From Candidatus Solibacter sp. (GTDB taxonomy: Bacteria > Acidobacteriota > Terriglobia > Bryobacterales > Bryobacteraceae), in contig JANYAH010000053.1 of assembly GCA_025361425.1 (NCBI GenBank), forward strand, positions 54,902 to 118,901: a DNA stretch of 64,000 nucleotides, in the 5' to 3' direction. This document shows, in pieces, positions 8,848-17,576 of the stretch. The notes beneath the pieces were generated by a model. It did no database searches. It was not told where the DNA came from and was given only the letters and a program-made list of their open reading frames with translations. A program made the translations under genes and the position numbers. How positions within the stretch are numbered: the stretch's first letter is position 1; each line of letters starts with the position of its first letter.

Positions 8848-11800
8848 TTACGGCTTCGCTGCGTAGAACACAATGCGGTATCCCGTGCTCGCGTCGGTGT
8901 CCCCGACGCTATTTAACACCAGCCTCACCGTCTGCGCGCCGGGGGCGGTGGCTTGTGGGATACGCACGTTGATTTGCCACATTCCGGGGAAGGCCGGCGA
9001 AAGGCCCGAGAACTGGATGAAGTTGTTGTCCACGCCGGGGATGCTCCGCTGTTCTGAGCCTTGCAGCGAAATCTGATCCGTATAATCGCTGCCGATGAAC
9101 ACACGCAGACTTCCCGGGGCGCCCACTAGGCCGTTGCGCGGGATGTCCCCGTCCGCGGGCGGGCTTGAGACCAAGCCTTGGCCGGTTGCATAGATGGAGA
9201 TATACTCGCCGGGTTTGGCGGGGTGGGTGGCGTCGTTCACCGTGCCGTCCTGGTTGATCGCCGCCGCCAGTTTCGCCCCGGCGCCGGCCGACGCGGTGAC
9301 GAAAATGGCGGGCGATACGATGTTCATGGGCACTTGGCTGGCCGCCAGCAACTGACCCGTCGAGACCTTGAGTACCTGCACATCCGCGGTGCCGTTTGTG
9401 GGCGCATTCCAGGGCATCGCGAAATTGATCTGCGCGGGTCCTACGTAGTACAGTGGCGCCGCTGTGCCGTTGACCGTCACCTGAAGATCCGCCAGCGTCG
9501 TGGGTAGAGGCAGCGCATTGGGCACATCGAATGCGTTGGCCGTATCCTTGCCAAATTGGATGCCCGCCGGATAGATGCTCGCGATGGTGTTGGGCGCCAG
9601 CGCCTTATTCAACTGGTTGCTCGCCGCGTTCACGGCGACCAGCGCAGGGTAGTAGAAGGTCACCCGGTTGAAAGCCTCCGCCACTATCAGATCCCCGTAC
9701 TGATCCTGCACCACCGCAATCGGGCTGTTGGCCGGAATGGAGACCGTGAAGAAAGGGGAAGGCGTGAAAATCAACTGGTCGTAGCGCGGGTACTTGCGGA
9801 CGGCGTTGTTGCTTGCGTCGGTGACCCAGGTTTCGCCGGTATTAGAGTTCACGAAGATGCCTTCGGAGTTCCCAGCCGGAAGCACGAAGGATGCGTGTGC
9901 GCCGCTGTTCGGCGTGTTCGTAATCGAATCGAAGATCAGCACCCGGCCGTTGCCGCTATCCACAACGTAGGGACGGCCGTCGGTATCGGTTGAGAGGTGA
10001 TGCGGGCTCGCCATTCCCGTGTCCGAAGCGCTGGCGGCGGAGCTGGTGAAATCCGGTTGTCCCAACACCTTGGTAGCCGCCGTGCCGTTATCCGCGGCAG
10101 AGAACGTGCCCTTCGTAAACGGGAAGAACAGCACGCGGTTGAGCGCTTGGTCGCTCACCAGTAGACCATTATTGCCGGCGAAGGCCAAGCCGTATGGGTT
10201 AGACATGTTTCGCGCGTTGGCGTCGCTGGTAAAGGGCGTCATGAATGTGGACTTGCCCAACACCAAGTCCGCCGGTGGATTGCTCTGATGGGAAAACGGG
10301 GTCGGGAAGCGCAACACCCGGCCATTGTTTGAGTCGGCCACGTAGAGGTTGCCCGTGGCATCCACCAGCAGTCCCATGGGCCGGCACAAACTGGATTGCG
10401 TGGGCTGGTTAAGGTCACCGGACGGGTAATTGCACAGCGCCGTGGACAGGTCGGGCTGTCCGATGACGATATCGGCAGCCGATCCGGGTTTCAGTTTGCG
10501 CACGTCGCGGAATCCCAAAACGCGGTGGTTGTACGGGTCGGAAACGTAAAGGTGCGGCGTATCTCCCGTGCTGTCGATCACCACCGCCGCGTCCGCCGCG
10601 TTTCCGCTGCGGAACGAAAACTCGCGGCCTTCGATGAGGTTGATTGAATTGGTATTGAACCGGTCCTGCCCCAGCACCCGCGTCGCCGGGCCCAAGTTGC
10701 CGCTCTGCCAGGGCAGCACGACCACGCGGTTGTTTCTGGCGTCGCCCACATACAGTTCGTTGTTGACCAACACCGCCGCTTGGGGGTTGTTCAACGTGCC
10801 GGCCGCTGCGAGCGGGTTGCCGTCATTGGGAAACAGGCTCTTGGTATCGGTGCGGCTGATGCCGCCGATCCCGCTGCTGTGCCCGAAAATCGCTCTTGCG
10901 GAGGGTGAGACCGCCGTGGCGGCGTCGGGCCACTGTTCGTACGCGTCGAAGATCAGTATGCGCGAGAATCCCGAATCCACAACCCCGATGCCCTGTGTGC
11001 CCGGCAGTATGAAGATCGCCGACGGATTGAACATCGCGATCGAGAAGATCTCCGGATCGGTGCGCTGCCGGCCAGCCACGTTCGCCGGTGGAATGCCCAT
11101 CACGCGGGCAGCAGTAGGGTCCGAATTGAGGAACGGAGGCAGAAATACCAGCACACGGTTGACACCGTTCGGGTCGGAGTCGGCGATGTACAGGCGGCCC
11201 GCCGCATCGAAAGCGATGGCGGCGGGGGTGGCTAACTGATTCAGCACCTGTCCTGCCTGGGCGGGGGGCAGGTTGGGCTGCCGGGAAATGAAGTCGAGTT
11301 GGCCGATTTCGAGGTTTGCTCTGATTGTTAGAGCGGTCCCCCCCTTGGCGACATCGCCCGCCGCGTAGCGCAGAACCCGATTGTTTCCGGCATCCGTCAA
11401 CCACAGGTCGTGCGTCTTACTCTCGAACGTGATCGCCGCTATGAAAATCGTGCCGTTGCCGATATTGAGCGCAATCCCCTTTTCCGTTGGCGTAGCGGCC
11501 TGCCCCAGCGGATAGTTGAGGCTGTTCGTGTTGAAGTTCGGCTGTCCGATGCACAGATCCGGGGTCAACAGATCCGGCGGCGTGGCGAACGGTTTCTTGA
11601 AACGCAGAATCCGGTTGTTGCCGCTATCGGCAACGTAGAGGTCTTCCTGGTCCACCGCCAGTCCTGTCGGCGAAGAGAGCCCCCTCGACACGCTGCGTCC
11701 CGTACTATTGGGACCCGTGGAGAAGAAGTCGAGTTGCCCGATGACCAGGTCCGCCGGCTTGCCGTTCGTGAAACCAACCGCATCCTTCCAAGCCAAAACG

Positions 11801-12051
11801 CGGTTGTTGCCCGTGTCCGCCACGTAGATCCGCGGCGGCGTTACCGAAGTATCGAGCGCGATCCCCGTGGGGTTGTAAAGCTCGCGTCCTTCCACCAGAT
11901 TGGGATTGGCGTTGGGGATGGCAAAAGGGTTGGATAGCAGTTGCGGTTGGCCGATCTCGCGCGTGGGCACCGTGTTCAGCGTGATCTGGGTGCGTCCGGC
12001 GGTGGCGCAGACTAAAGCAACAGTTACGGAGATAAACGTCTTTGATAGCAT
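8848..12051 (-). CDS. Exported NHL-repeat protein with Solibacter-type C-terminal domain (TIGR03437)
   Basis: 1067 residues with a signal peptide (MLSKTFISVTVALVCATAGR). The body holds roughly nine to ten NHL-like beta-propeller repeats, recognisable by repeated segments such as IYVADTGNNRVLAWKD, LYVADSGNNRILRFK, LWLTDAGNNRVLRY, LYVSDPYNHRVLGF and LYVADSNNGRVLRF. Interspersed phrases of the type (V)IGQ.DF/ LGQ.(R/D)F mark each blade. The last ~230 residues match the C-terminal domain named from Solibacter (ISIYATGQGLV, INFAMPWNAP, FPGMWQINVRIP). The propellers are generally binding scaffolds; function is unknown. It is transcribed alone, divergently from mqnA and convergently with the diguanylate cyclase gene. 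Confidence 0.88.
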   Translation of the reverse strand: MLSKTFISVTVALVCATAGRTQITLNTVPTREIGQPQLLSNPFAIPNANPNLVEGRELYNPTGIALDTSVTPPRIYVADTGNNRVLAWKDAVGFTNGKPADLVIGQLDFFSTGPNSTGRSVSRGLSSPTGLAVDQEDLYVADSGNNRILRFKKPFATPPDLLTPDLCIGQPNFNTNSLNYPLGQAATPTEKGIALNIGNGTIFIAAITFESKTHDLWLTDAGNNRVLRYAAGDVAKGGTALTIRANLEIGQLDFISRQPNLPPAQAGQVLNQLATPAAIAFDAAGRLYIADSDPNGVNRVLVFLPPFLNSDPTAARVMGIPPANVAGRQRTDPEIFSIAMFNPSAIFILPGTQGIGVVDSGFSRILIFDAYEQWPDAATAVSPSARAIFGHSSGIGGISRTDTKSLFPNDGNPLAAAGTLNNPQAAVLVNNELYVGDARNNRVVVLPWQSGNLGPATRVLGQDRFNTNSINLIEGREFSFRSGNAADAAVVIDSTGDTPHLYVSDPYNHRVLGFRDVRKLKPGSAADIVIGQPDLSTALCNYPSGDLNQPTQSSLCRPMGLLVDATGNLYVADSNNGRVLRFPTPFSHQSNPPADLVLGKSTFMTPFTSDANARNMSNPYGLAFAGNNGLLVSDQALNRVLFFPFTKGTFSAADNGTAATKVLGQPDFTSSAASASDTGMASPHHLSTDTDGRPYVVDSGNGRVLIFDSITNTPNSGAHASFVLPAGNSEGIFVNSNTGETWVTDASNNAVRKYPRYDQLIFTPSPFFTVSIPANSPIAVVQDQYGDLIVAEAFNRVTFYYPALVAVNAASNQLNKALAPNTIASIYPAGIQFGKDTANAFDVPNALPLPTTLADLQVTVNGTAAPLYYVGPAQINFAMPWNAPTNGTADVQVLKVSTGQLLAASQVPMNIVSPAIFVTASAGAGAKLAAAINQDGTVNDATHPAKPGEYISIYATGQGLVSSPPADGDIPRNGLVGAPGSLRVFIGSDYTDQISLQGSEQRSIPGVDNNFIQFSGLSPAFPGMWQINVRIPQATAPGAQTVRLVLNSVGDTDASTGYRIVFYAAKP

Positions 12052-12202
12052 GGATTGTCCCGTATGGCGCGACGCGGAGAGCGCACCTTCCCTCAGGATA
12101 TCAAACGTAAAGTGGGGCAGAGCGCCTGAGGGACGCGCGAAAGTACCAGTATGTCTGCAATTTCACGCGCCCCCCCCCGATAAACGTCTGATAAACTGGA
12201 GG

Positions 12203-13009
12203 TTGAGCCATGCCACTTCGAAGCGGCTTCGCGTCTCGGCCGTCAGTTATCTAAATACATCCCCGCTGGTCTGGGGTATGCTCCATGGGCCCGAGCGCGG
12301 CCGGTTCGACCTCCAATTCCGCCTCCCGGCGGCTTGCGCGGACCAGTTGGCATCCGGCGCCGCCGATATTGGCATCGTTCCCACTTTCGAATTGACCCGC
12401 CAGCGTCTGGAGATCATCCCCGGCGCCGGCATCGCCTGTCACGGGGCGGTGCGCAGCATCCTCCTGATTTCCTCTTGCCCGGCCGCGCGGATTCGCTCGC
12501 TCGCCCTGGACTCCAGTTCGCGCACCAGCGTGGAACTCGTGCGCGTCATCCTGCAGCGCCGCTACGGCGTTTCACCGCAATCCGTTTCCCACGCCCCGGA
12601 TCTCGACGCCATGCTGCGCATCGCCGACGCGGCCCTGATCATCGGCGACCCCGCCCTGCGCATCGACCCGGCCACCGTGCCCGGTTTTGTCTACGATCTG
12701 GGCGCGGAATGGGTCGAGATGACCGGCACGCCCATGGTTTTCGCCGTCTGGGCTGGGCGCACGGGGATTGTAACCCCCCAGTTGGTCGCCGCCTTCCAGG
12801 AAAGCTGCCGTTACGGTCTGGCCCGCCTGGAGGAAATTGTGGCCGCGGAGTCGCCCGCCCGCGGCTTCCCGCCCAATCTGGTGCGCCAGTATTTGACGCG
12901 CAATATCGTGCATGAATTGGGTCCGCGCGACTACCAGGGGATGCAATTATTCCTGGATTACGCTTCTCCCGGCCCAGCCGGCGAAATCAAGTTTGTGACA
13001 CCAATTTGA
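12203..13009 (+). CDS. mqnA: Chorismate dehydratase of the futalosine menaquinone pathway
   Basis: About 268 residues, the normal MqnA size. MqnA removes water from chorismate to make 3-enolpyruvylbenzoate, the first step of futalosine-dependent menaquinone synthesis. The characteristic N-terminus [18 protein letters not shown] and the segment [15 protein letters not shown] are present, with the periplasmic-binding-protein-like fold expected. No other mqn gene is in the window. The start is uncertain: the only nearby in-frame initiation codon is TTG at 12203, while a well-spaced GGAGG (12197-12201) points at an ATG at 12210 that is in another frame and stops after 14 codons. Either TTG is used or a one-base sequence error/frameshift lies between 12210 and 12240. 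Confidence 0.87.
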   Translation: MSHATSKRLRVSAVSYLNTSPLVWGMLHGPERGRFDLQFRLPAACADQLASGAADIGIVPTFELTRQRLEIIPGAGIACHGAVRSILLISSCPAARIRSLALDSSSRTSVELVRVILQRRYGVSPQSVSHAPDLDAMLRIADAALIIGDPALRIDPATVPGFVYDLGAEWVEMTGTPMVFAVWAGRTGIVTPQLVAAFQESCRYGLARLEEIVAAESPARGFPPNLVRQYLTRNIVHELGPRDYQGMQLFLDYASPGPAGEIKFVTPI

Positions 13010-13034
13010 CCGCGGTCCGGCATTTCCATATACT
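13006..13034 (+). promoter_or_regulatory. Sigma-70-type promoter of secG
   Basis: TTGACC (13006-13011) and TATACT (13029-13034) are separated by exactly 17 bases. The -35 box overlaps the mqnA stop codon. A transcript would start near 13041, leaving only a few bases before the secG ATG at 13047, so the leader is very short. Confidence 0.65.
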
Positions 13035-13046
13035 ATAGGGAAGACG

Positions 13047-13454
13047 ATGTATATACTGCTGTTGATTGTTCATGTAATAGTGTGCCTGTTCCTGATCATC
13101 GTAGTTTTGCTGCAAAGCGGCAAAGCGGCGGATCTGGCGGGCGCATTCGGCGGGATGGGCTCGCAGACGGCCTTCGGACCGCGCGGGTCGGCGACCCTGC
13201 TTTCTAAGGCGACCACCATATCGGCGGTGATTTTCATGGTCACCTCGCTTACGCTGTCTATTCTGGCCACCAGAAACGCGGGTTTAGGTACTTCGGTGCT
13301 TGAAACCGCTCCCAGGACGAGCGTGCCGAAATCGGCCCCCGTTCCTGTCCCGGTTACCATCCCGGGCCAGCAAGCGCCCGCTGGTCAACAGCAAGCGCCT
13401 GCTAGTCAACAGCAAACGCCCGCTCCGGCACCGCCTACGCCGGGCAAAAAGTAG
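13047..13454 (+). CDS. secG: Preprotein translocase subunit SecG
   Basis: 135 residues. SecG is the small accessory subunit of the SecYEG protein-export channel in the inner membrane. Two membrane helices are visible (about 2-22 and 54-73) flanking the conserved loop [25 protein letters not shown] with the GG and FG residues typical of the family. The C-terminal ~50 residues are a Pro/Gln/Ala-rich tail built from short repeats ([14 protein letters not shown]), longer than in E. coli SecG (110 residues). The gene lies directly upstream of tRNA-Leu, an arrangement also known in other bacteria. Confidence 0.93.
   Translation: MYILLLIVHVIVCLFLIIVVLLQSGKAADLAGAFGGMGSQTAFGPRGSATLLSKATTISAVIFMVTSLTLSILATRNAGLGTSVLETAPRTSVPKSAPVPVPVTIPGQQAPAGQQQAPASQQQTPAPAPPTPGKK
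13368..13424 (+). repeat. 21-bp tandem repeat inside secG
   Basis: Two complete 21-base units (13368-13388 and 13389-13409, differing at two positions) and a partial third unit encode the PAGQQQ/PASQQQ/P repeats of the SecG tail. The unit length is a multiple of three, so copy-number change would keep the frame. Confidence 0.85.
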
Positions 13455-13464
13455 CACCCTGAAC

Positions 13465-13551
13465 GCGGATGTGGCGAAATTGGCAGACGCACAGCCTTGA
13501 GGTGGCTGCGGGGGCAACCCCGTGGAGGTTCAAGTCCTCTCATCCGCACCA
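13465..13551 (+). tRNA. tRNA-Leu (anticodon GAG)
   Basis: An 87-base cloverleaf including encoded CCA. Acceptor arms GCGGATG (13465-13471) and CATCCGC (13541-13547) pair perfectly, the D arm has GCG...GC with TTGG, the anticodon stem CAGCC/GGCTG encloses loop TTGAGGT giving anticodon GAG, there is a long variable arm (CGGGG/CCCCG) as expected for a class II tRNA, and the T arm has TTCAAGT. Confidence 0.97.
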
Positions 13552-13886
13552 CTAACTTTTCCGGTTCACCGCCGAACCGAAACGCTGTCGCTGCAACGTG
13601 ATCGCGTACACAACGTCGGCGCCGGACACGTCCGCTGTTACAATTTCAGCCAAGTGCCCCCTCAGGCACTTTTCCCAAGTGGTCTTTCGGTTGCCCCCCG
13701 GCGCGGGTCAGTCGGGCGCCTTTGTTGGCGACCACGCCAGAGCCCACCCAATTCCCCCCGCCCGCCGCGAAACCTACCCAATCTCGGTTGCTGCGCGAAG
13801 TTTTTCTACCTCCAATGTCCCTAAAGCGAAATCAAACTGGTTGGGAGCTTATCTCCCATCGAAATTTCGATTAGAGGAGCAACATA
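13552..13886. other. Gene-free stretch between tRNA-Leu and the fasciclin gene
   Basis: No convincing reading frame. A small hairpin (AAGTGCC 13652-13658 with GGCACTT 13665-13671, followed by TT) may be a weak terminator for the secG-tRNA transcript. The 3' end holds the GAGGAG ribosome site of the fasciclin gene. Confidence 0.5.
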
Positions 13887-14369
13887 ATGACTTTTTCCAA
13901 AATCGGCGCCGGTGCGGCGTCTCTTCTTTTGGCTGCGGCCGCTTTCGCGGCTCCACAGTCGCAGGATATCGTGGATACCGCGGCATCCGCCGGATCCTTC
14001 AACACCCTGGTTGCCGCAGTCAAGGCCGCCGACTTGGTTGACACCTTGAAAGGTGCCGGGCCGTTTACAGTTTTTGCGCCAACCGACGAGGCCTTCGCCA
14101 AGTTGCCTCCAGGCACGGTGGAAGACCTCTTAAAGCCGGAAAACAAGGCCAAGTTGCAGTCCATCCTGACCTATCACGTGGTATCCGGCAAGGTGCTGGC
14201 GAAGGATGTGATGAAAATGCACGCTGCCAAAACCGTCAACGGGCAGGATGTCACCGTGAAAACGGTTAAGGGGTCGGTCATGGTTGGTGACGCCAAGGTC
14301 ACCAAGACCGACATCATGTGCTCTAACGGCGTCATTCACGTCATCGACACCGTGCTTATGCCCAAATAG
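13887..14369 (+). CDS. Exported fasciclin (FAS1) domain protein
   Basis: 160 residues: a signal peptide (cleavage near AFAAPQ, residue ~22) and one FAS1 domain covering the rest. The two hallmark blocks are clear: [20 protein letters not shown] near residues 58-77 and the C-terminal [13 protein letters not shown]. The conserved YH in the middle ([11 protein letters not shown]) is present. FAS1 domains mediate extracellular adhesion or ligand binding; here it would be secreted or periplasmic. A GAGGAG ribosome site lies just upstream of the ATG. It stands alone, with the thioredoxin-fold gene 14 bases downstream. Confidence 0.93.
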   Translation: MTFSKIGAGAASLLLAAAAFAAPQSQDIVDTAASAGSFNTLVAAVKAADLVDTLKGAGPFTVFAPTDEAFAKLPPGTVEDLLKPENKAKLQSILTYHVVSGKVLAKDVMKMHAAKTVNGQDVTVKTVKGSVMVGDAKVTKTDIMCSNGVIHVIDTVLMPK

Positions 14370-14383
14370 GCTCGGATGATTCT

Positions 14384-14989
14384 ATGATGCAATATCGGGG
14401 TGAACCTCCCGGTTTGCCCCGCTTCCGAGGACCCATGGCCGCATTGCATTTGCAAAATCTCGTGCAGACGCTCGAAGGCGCCGTGACGCAGTCCGGAGAG
14501 CGCCTCGTTGACTTGTCTGAGGCGTCTCCCCTCCTGCTGATATTCCTGCGCCACGCCGGGTGTACGTTTTGCCGCGAAGCGCTGGCGGACATCGCTGCCG
14601 CGCGGGCCGTCATTGAGGGCGGGGGCGCTCGAATCGTTCTGGTTCACATGGGGGATTCCCAGGCAATTGAAGAGCTGGTGGGGAAGTACGGCTTGTCGGG
14701 CGTAGCCAGAATCTGCGACCCCGAACAAAAGTTGTATAGTGCGTTCGGCCTGAAACGCGGAAAACTTCGGCAATTATTCGGGCCAAAAGTTTTCTGGCGC
14801 GCTTTCTACGGAGGCGCTCTATCGCGTCACGGAATCGGACATCTCTCCGCGGATAGTTTCCAAATGCCTGGGCTGTTTCTCATCGAGCACGCCAACATCG
14901 TCCGGCGCTATCGCCACCGCTCCGCCGCGGACAGGCCGGACTATGCCGGTATCTGCGCGGTACCCGCCACATCCGATGCCGCCCCGTGA
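14384..14989 (+). CDS. Peroxiredoxin-like (AhpC/TSA, SelL-like) thioredoxin-fold protein
   Basis: Up to 201 residues; an internal ATG at 14435 (MAALHLQNLV) with a nearby GAGG is an equally good start and would give 184 residues. The thioredoxin fold is suggested by LLLIFLRHAGCTFCREALADI, with a CxxC redox pair where SelL-like proteins carry U/C, followed by an alternating beta/alpha pattern (GGARIVLVHMGD) and a C-terminal strand GLFLIEHANIVRRYRH. Such proteins are cytoplasmic peroxide or thiol-disulfide reductases; the substrate is unknown. It is encoded just after the fasciclin gene on the same strand and converges with the XRE-cupin gene. Confidence 0.8.
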   Translation: MMQYRGEPPGLPRFRGPMAALHLQNLVQTLEGAVTQSGERLVDLSEASPLLLIFLRHAGCTFCREALADIAAARAVIEGGGARIVLVHMGDSQAIEELVGKYGLSGVARICDPEQKLYSAFGLKRGKLRQLFGPKVFWRAFYGGALSRHGIGHLSADSFQMPGLFLIEHANIVRRYRHRSAADRPDYAGICAVPATSDAAP

Positions 14990-15083
14990 CACCTATGGTT
15001 AGGTAAAGTCATCCCGCTGCCGAGTGCAACCTATTCCGCGCGGCGACAAGGCTGTTCCTTCAGTGTTCGTAAAGACCCCACGG

Positions 15084-15692
15084 TCAAATCCGCGGCGGCA
15101 GCGTGATCACTACCGCCCGAGCCCCTTGCTTTCCCGAGCCATGATAGCGGTGAGGCTCGGAAGAGTCCAAAAGGACGCTGTCGCCGGCGCTTAGTTCGTG
15201 GTCTTCGCCCTGGAATCCTATGGTCAGCGTGCCATCCAACACAAATAGAAATTCCGATCCCTCGTGAAAATGCTCGGCACTTTCCGTCAACGGGCGGTGC
15301 GGGAATTCTGCGAGGTAAGCTTGCATCCCTTTTCCCTGGCTTCCGAACGTCAGGCACTCGAAGAAGTACGAAGGGTCCGGCGCGTCGGACCGCTCTGGAA
15401 AGCGCAGCCGCTCCTGCGCCCGAACCACCGAGAACAGTTTGCGCCCGCGCTTATCGCTGAAGAAGTGGTCTAGGCCTACATCGAACACCATTGCGATGCG
15501 CGCCAGCGTAGGAAGCGTCGGCACCATCTTGCCGTTTTCCAGTTGGGAAAGCATGGACGGAGACAATCCCGTGTGCTTTCCCAGGTCCACCAAAGCGATC
15601 TTCTTCCGCAGCCGAAGTTGGCGGAGTTTCCGCCCAAGCTCATAGGACGAAAGAACACGTTCGATGGTCTCGGGGCCGGTTTCTTGTTTCAT
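15084..15692 (-). CDS. XRE-family transcriptional regulator with C-terminal cupin sensor domain
   Basis: 202 residues. An XRE helix-turn-helix occupies about residues 14-68 (LGRKLRQLRLRKKIALVDLG, TGLSPSMLSQLENGKMVPTLPTL). A cupin barrel follows at about 115-195, with EHFHEGSEFLFVLDGTLTI and SAGDSVLLDSSEPHRYHGSG giving the usual His/Glu metal-binding set. Such HTH-cupin proteins sense small ligands or metals and control nearby genes. It is divergent from an ECF sigma-factor gene across 119 bases, so it may regulate that gene as well as itself. Confidence 0.92.
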   Translation of the reverse strand: MKQETGPETIERVLSSYELGRKLRQLRLRKKIALVDLGKHTGLSPSMLSQLENGKMVPTLPTLARIAMVFDVGLDHFFSDKRGRKLFSVVRAQERLRFPERSDAPDPSYFFECLTFGSQGKGMQAYLAEFPHRPLTESAEHFHEGSEFLFVLDGTLTIGFQGEDHELSAGDSVLLDSSEPHRYHGSGKQGARAVVITLPPRI

Positions 15693-15811
15693 CTGAAATC
15701 CATGTTAGTCACACTGAATAGTGCTGTCAACACGTTATTCCCACTGAATCTAACTTTTCTTACCTTGAAGCAAGTTATCCCCGGTATCATCTCTACTGTA
15801 GGTGAACACCT

Positions 15812-16426
15812 GTGAAACAGACCGCCATGCAAGAACTGTCTGACGACCAGCTCCTGACCTTTGCCCAGGGGCGAGACGAGGCTGCCTTCGCGGAGTTGAT
15901 GCATCGCAATTCATCATCCTCATTCAAGCTGGCACTCTCCATTCTGAAAGACCGGCAAGATGCCGAAGATGAAGTGCAGAACTCCTACTGGAATGCCTGG
16001 CGTAGCGTCGGTCAGTTCCAACGTGACTCCAGGTTCTCCACCTGGATGTCCCGCATCGTCATCAACCAGTGCCTGATGCGTTTGCGCAAGGCTCGTAGAG
16101 CGAGTTTCCTTTACCTGGATGAGGGTGTGGGCGTCGGAGGGTTGAAGGTGATGGAGCTGCCAGACCGCGGATCCACGCCCGAAGCGGAACTCGGCGGCAA
16201 GGAAATGTCCGCCATCCTGCATAAAGAGATTCGGAAGCTGCCCCCTCTACTGCGTAACGTTTTGGTGCTGCGAGACCTCGACGAGTTGTCTATGGACGAT
16301 GTCGCCGGCCGGCTTGGCATCTCTATAGTGGCAGCCAAGTCCCGCCTGCTGCGGGCTCGCTCAGAGTTAAGGCGACGGATCGAGACACACTGTGCACCCT
16401 CTAAGCCGACGGCCGTCCCGGCGTAA
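15812..16426 (+). CDS. ECF-type RNA polymerase sigma factor
   Basis: 204 residues. Region 2 (about 20-95) contains DRQDAEDEVQNSYWNAWRSV and RFSTWMSRIVINQCLM; region 4 (about 135-190) contains LPPLLRNVLVLRDLDELSMD and GISIVAAKSRLLRARSELRR. The start is GTG at 15812; an ATG five codons later (MQELSDD) is an alternative. No membrane anti-sigma gene is adjacent. The divergent neighbour is an XRE-cupin regulator, and downstream lies the lipid-modification operon on the opposite strand. In alphaproteobacteria a comparable lipid gene set is run by sigma-E under the cupin anti-sigma ChrR, but the cupin protein here is a DNA-binding regulator, not ChrR. Confidence 0.93.
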   Translation: MKQTAMQELSDDQLLTFAQGRDEAAFAELMHRNSSSSFKLALSILKDRQDAEDEVQNSYWNAWRSVGQFQRDSRFSTWMSRIVINQCLMRLRKARRASFLYLDEGVGVGGLKVMELPDRGSTPEAELGGKEMSAILHKEIRKLPPLLRNVLVLRDLDELSMDDVAGRLGISIVAAKSRLLRARSELRRRIETHCAPSKPTAVPA

Positions 16427-16442
16427 CTCGTATCCCGGGGGT

Positions 16443-17573
16443 TTACACCGGCGTTCCCAGCAGTGCGGCGTCGGAGATATCGCTCCCGCTCTCATGGCCG
16501 GATAGCTTCTCGAACAGATAGTGAGATACAATCCATTCCTGTCCCTTGGTATGCCCAAACAATTCGGCGCAAGCCATGAAGAAGACCCGCCACCGAACCA
16601 GCCAGCGAAGCGCTTCGTCTTTGCCGTATACTTCGCCAAAAAGAACTATAACTTCTTCCCGGTGCCGGTCGACCCTCGCCAACCACGCTTCAGCGGTTTT
16701 CTGGTAATGGACTCCACTCACCCGCCACCGCTCACGGATGCGGAACTGGTCCTGAAAATGCAGCAATAGGTCGTCGCTCGGCATCAGGCCGCCTGTGAAA
16801 AAGTGTTGCGCCATCCAGTCGCCGGCGCCGCGCACTTCGAACGGGTAGGCGAAGCGTTGGTGTGAGAACACGTGTACGAACAGCAGCCCTTCCCCCCGCG
16901 ACCATGACGCCACACGGCGCAATAGCTCGCCATAGTTGCGCATATGTTCGAACATCTCCACCGAGACTACGCGGTCGAACCGCCGCCTAGTGTCGAAGTC
17001 ATTCATATCGGCGGTGGCCACTTCCAGATTCGTCAGACCGCGGCCGGAAGCTTCGCCGTCGATGAACCGCTTCTGCGACCGTGAATTGGAGACGGCCAGA
17101 ATGCGGCTGTTCGGATAATGGCTCGCCATGTACAGTGAGAGCGAGCCCCAGCCACAACCCAGTTCCAGCACGTCCTGCCCATCTTCCAGGCGTGCCCGCC
17201 GGCAAGTGAGTGCCAGCATCGCAGCTTCGGCCTCCGCCAGGTCCGCGACCGCCTCCGGCCACAGGCCGCAACTGTACTTCATGTGCGGCCCCAGCACATG
17301 GCGATAGAACCCGGCCGGCACCTCGTAATGTTGCGCATTGGCGGCGCCGGTACTGATCGCGACCGGGCTGCGGCGGAGCTGTTCGATGAACCGCATCAGC
17401 CGTTCCGCCTGCGCTTCCGGCCCTCCCTGGCTCTCTTCGCGTAACCGCGCTGTCAGAAGTCGCCGGATCGCCACCCGGATCAGCCAGTCGGGCAGAATGT
17501 CTCTTTCCAGCCACTTCCCGTAACCCGCCTCCAGGACGGGCGATGCCGGTGGATCGAAGGTACCTGCTTGCAT
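16443..17573 (-). CDS. Cyclopropane-fatty-acid-synthase-like SAM methyltransferase (copy 1)
   Basis: 376 residues. The Cfa-type signature is clear: QHYEVPAGFYRHVLGPHMKY at about 81-100, the SAM-binding motif LELGCGWGSLSLYMA at 136-150, and SVEMFEHMRNYGELL. These enzymes transfer a methyl(ene) group from S-adenosylmethionine to double bonds of fatty acyl chains in membrane phospholipids. It lacks most of the N-terminal lipid-binding domain of E. coli Cfa and so resembles the shorter plant/actinobacterial-type methyltransferases. It is the last gene of the MerR-B12-led operon, starting three bases after the DUF1295 stop. A second, different Cfa-like gene lies in the divergent operon, so the two probably act on different substrates or steps. 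Confidence 0.9.
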   Translation of the reverse strand: MQAGTFDPPASPVLEAGYGKWLERDILPDWLIRVAIRRLLTARLREESQGGPEAQAERLMRFIEQLRRSPVAISTGAANAQHYEVPAGFYRHVLGPHMKYSCGLWPEAVADLAEAEAAMLALTCRRARLEDGQDVLELGCGWGSLSLYMASHYPNSRILAVSNSRSQKRFIDGEASGRGLTNLEVATADMNDFDTRRRFDRVVSVEMFEHMRNYGELLRRVASWSRGEGLLFVHVFSHQRFAYPFEVRGAGDWMAQHFFTGGLMPSDDLLLHFQDQFRIRERWRVSGVHYQKTAEAWLARVDRHREEVIVLFGEVYGKDEALRWLVRWRVFFMACAELFGHTKGQEWIVSHYLFEKLSGHESGSDISDAALLGTPV

Positions 17574-17576
17574 TGC

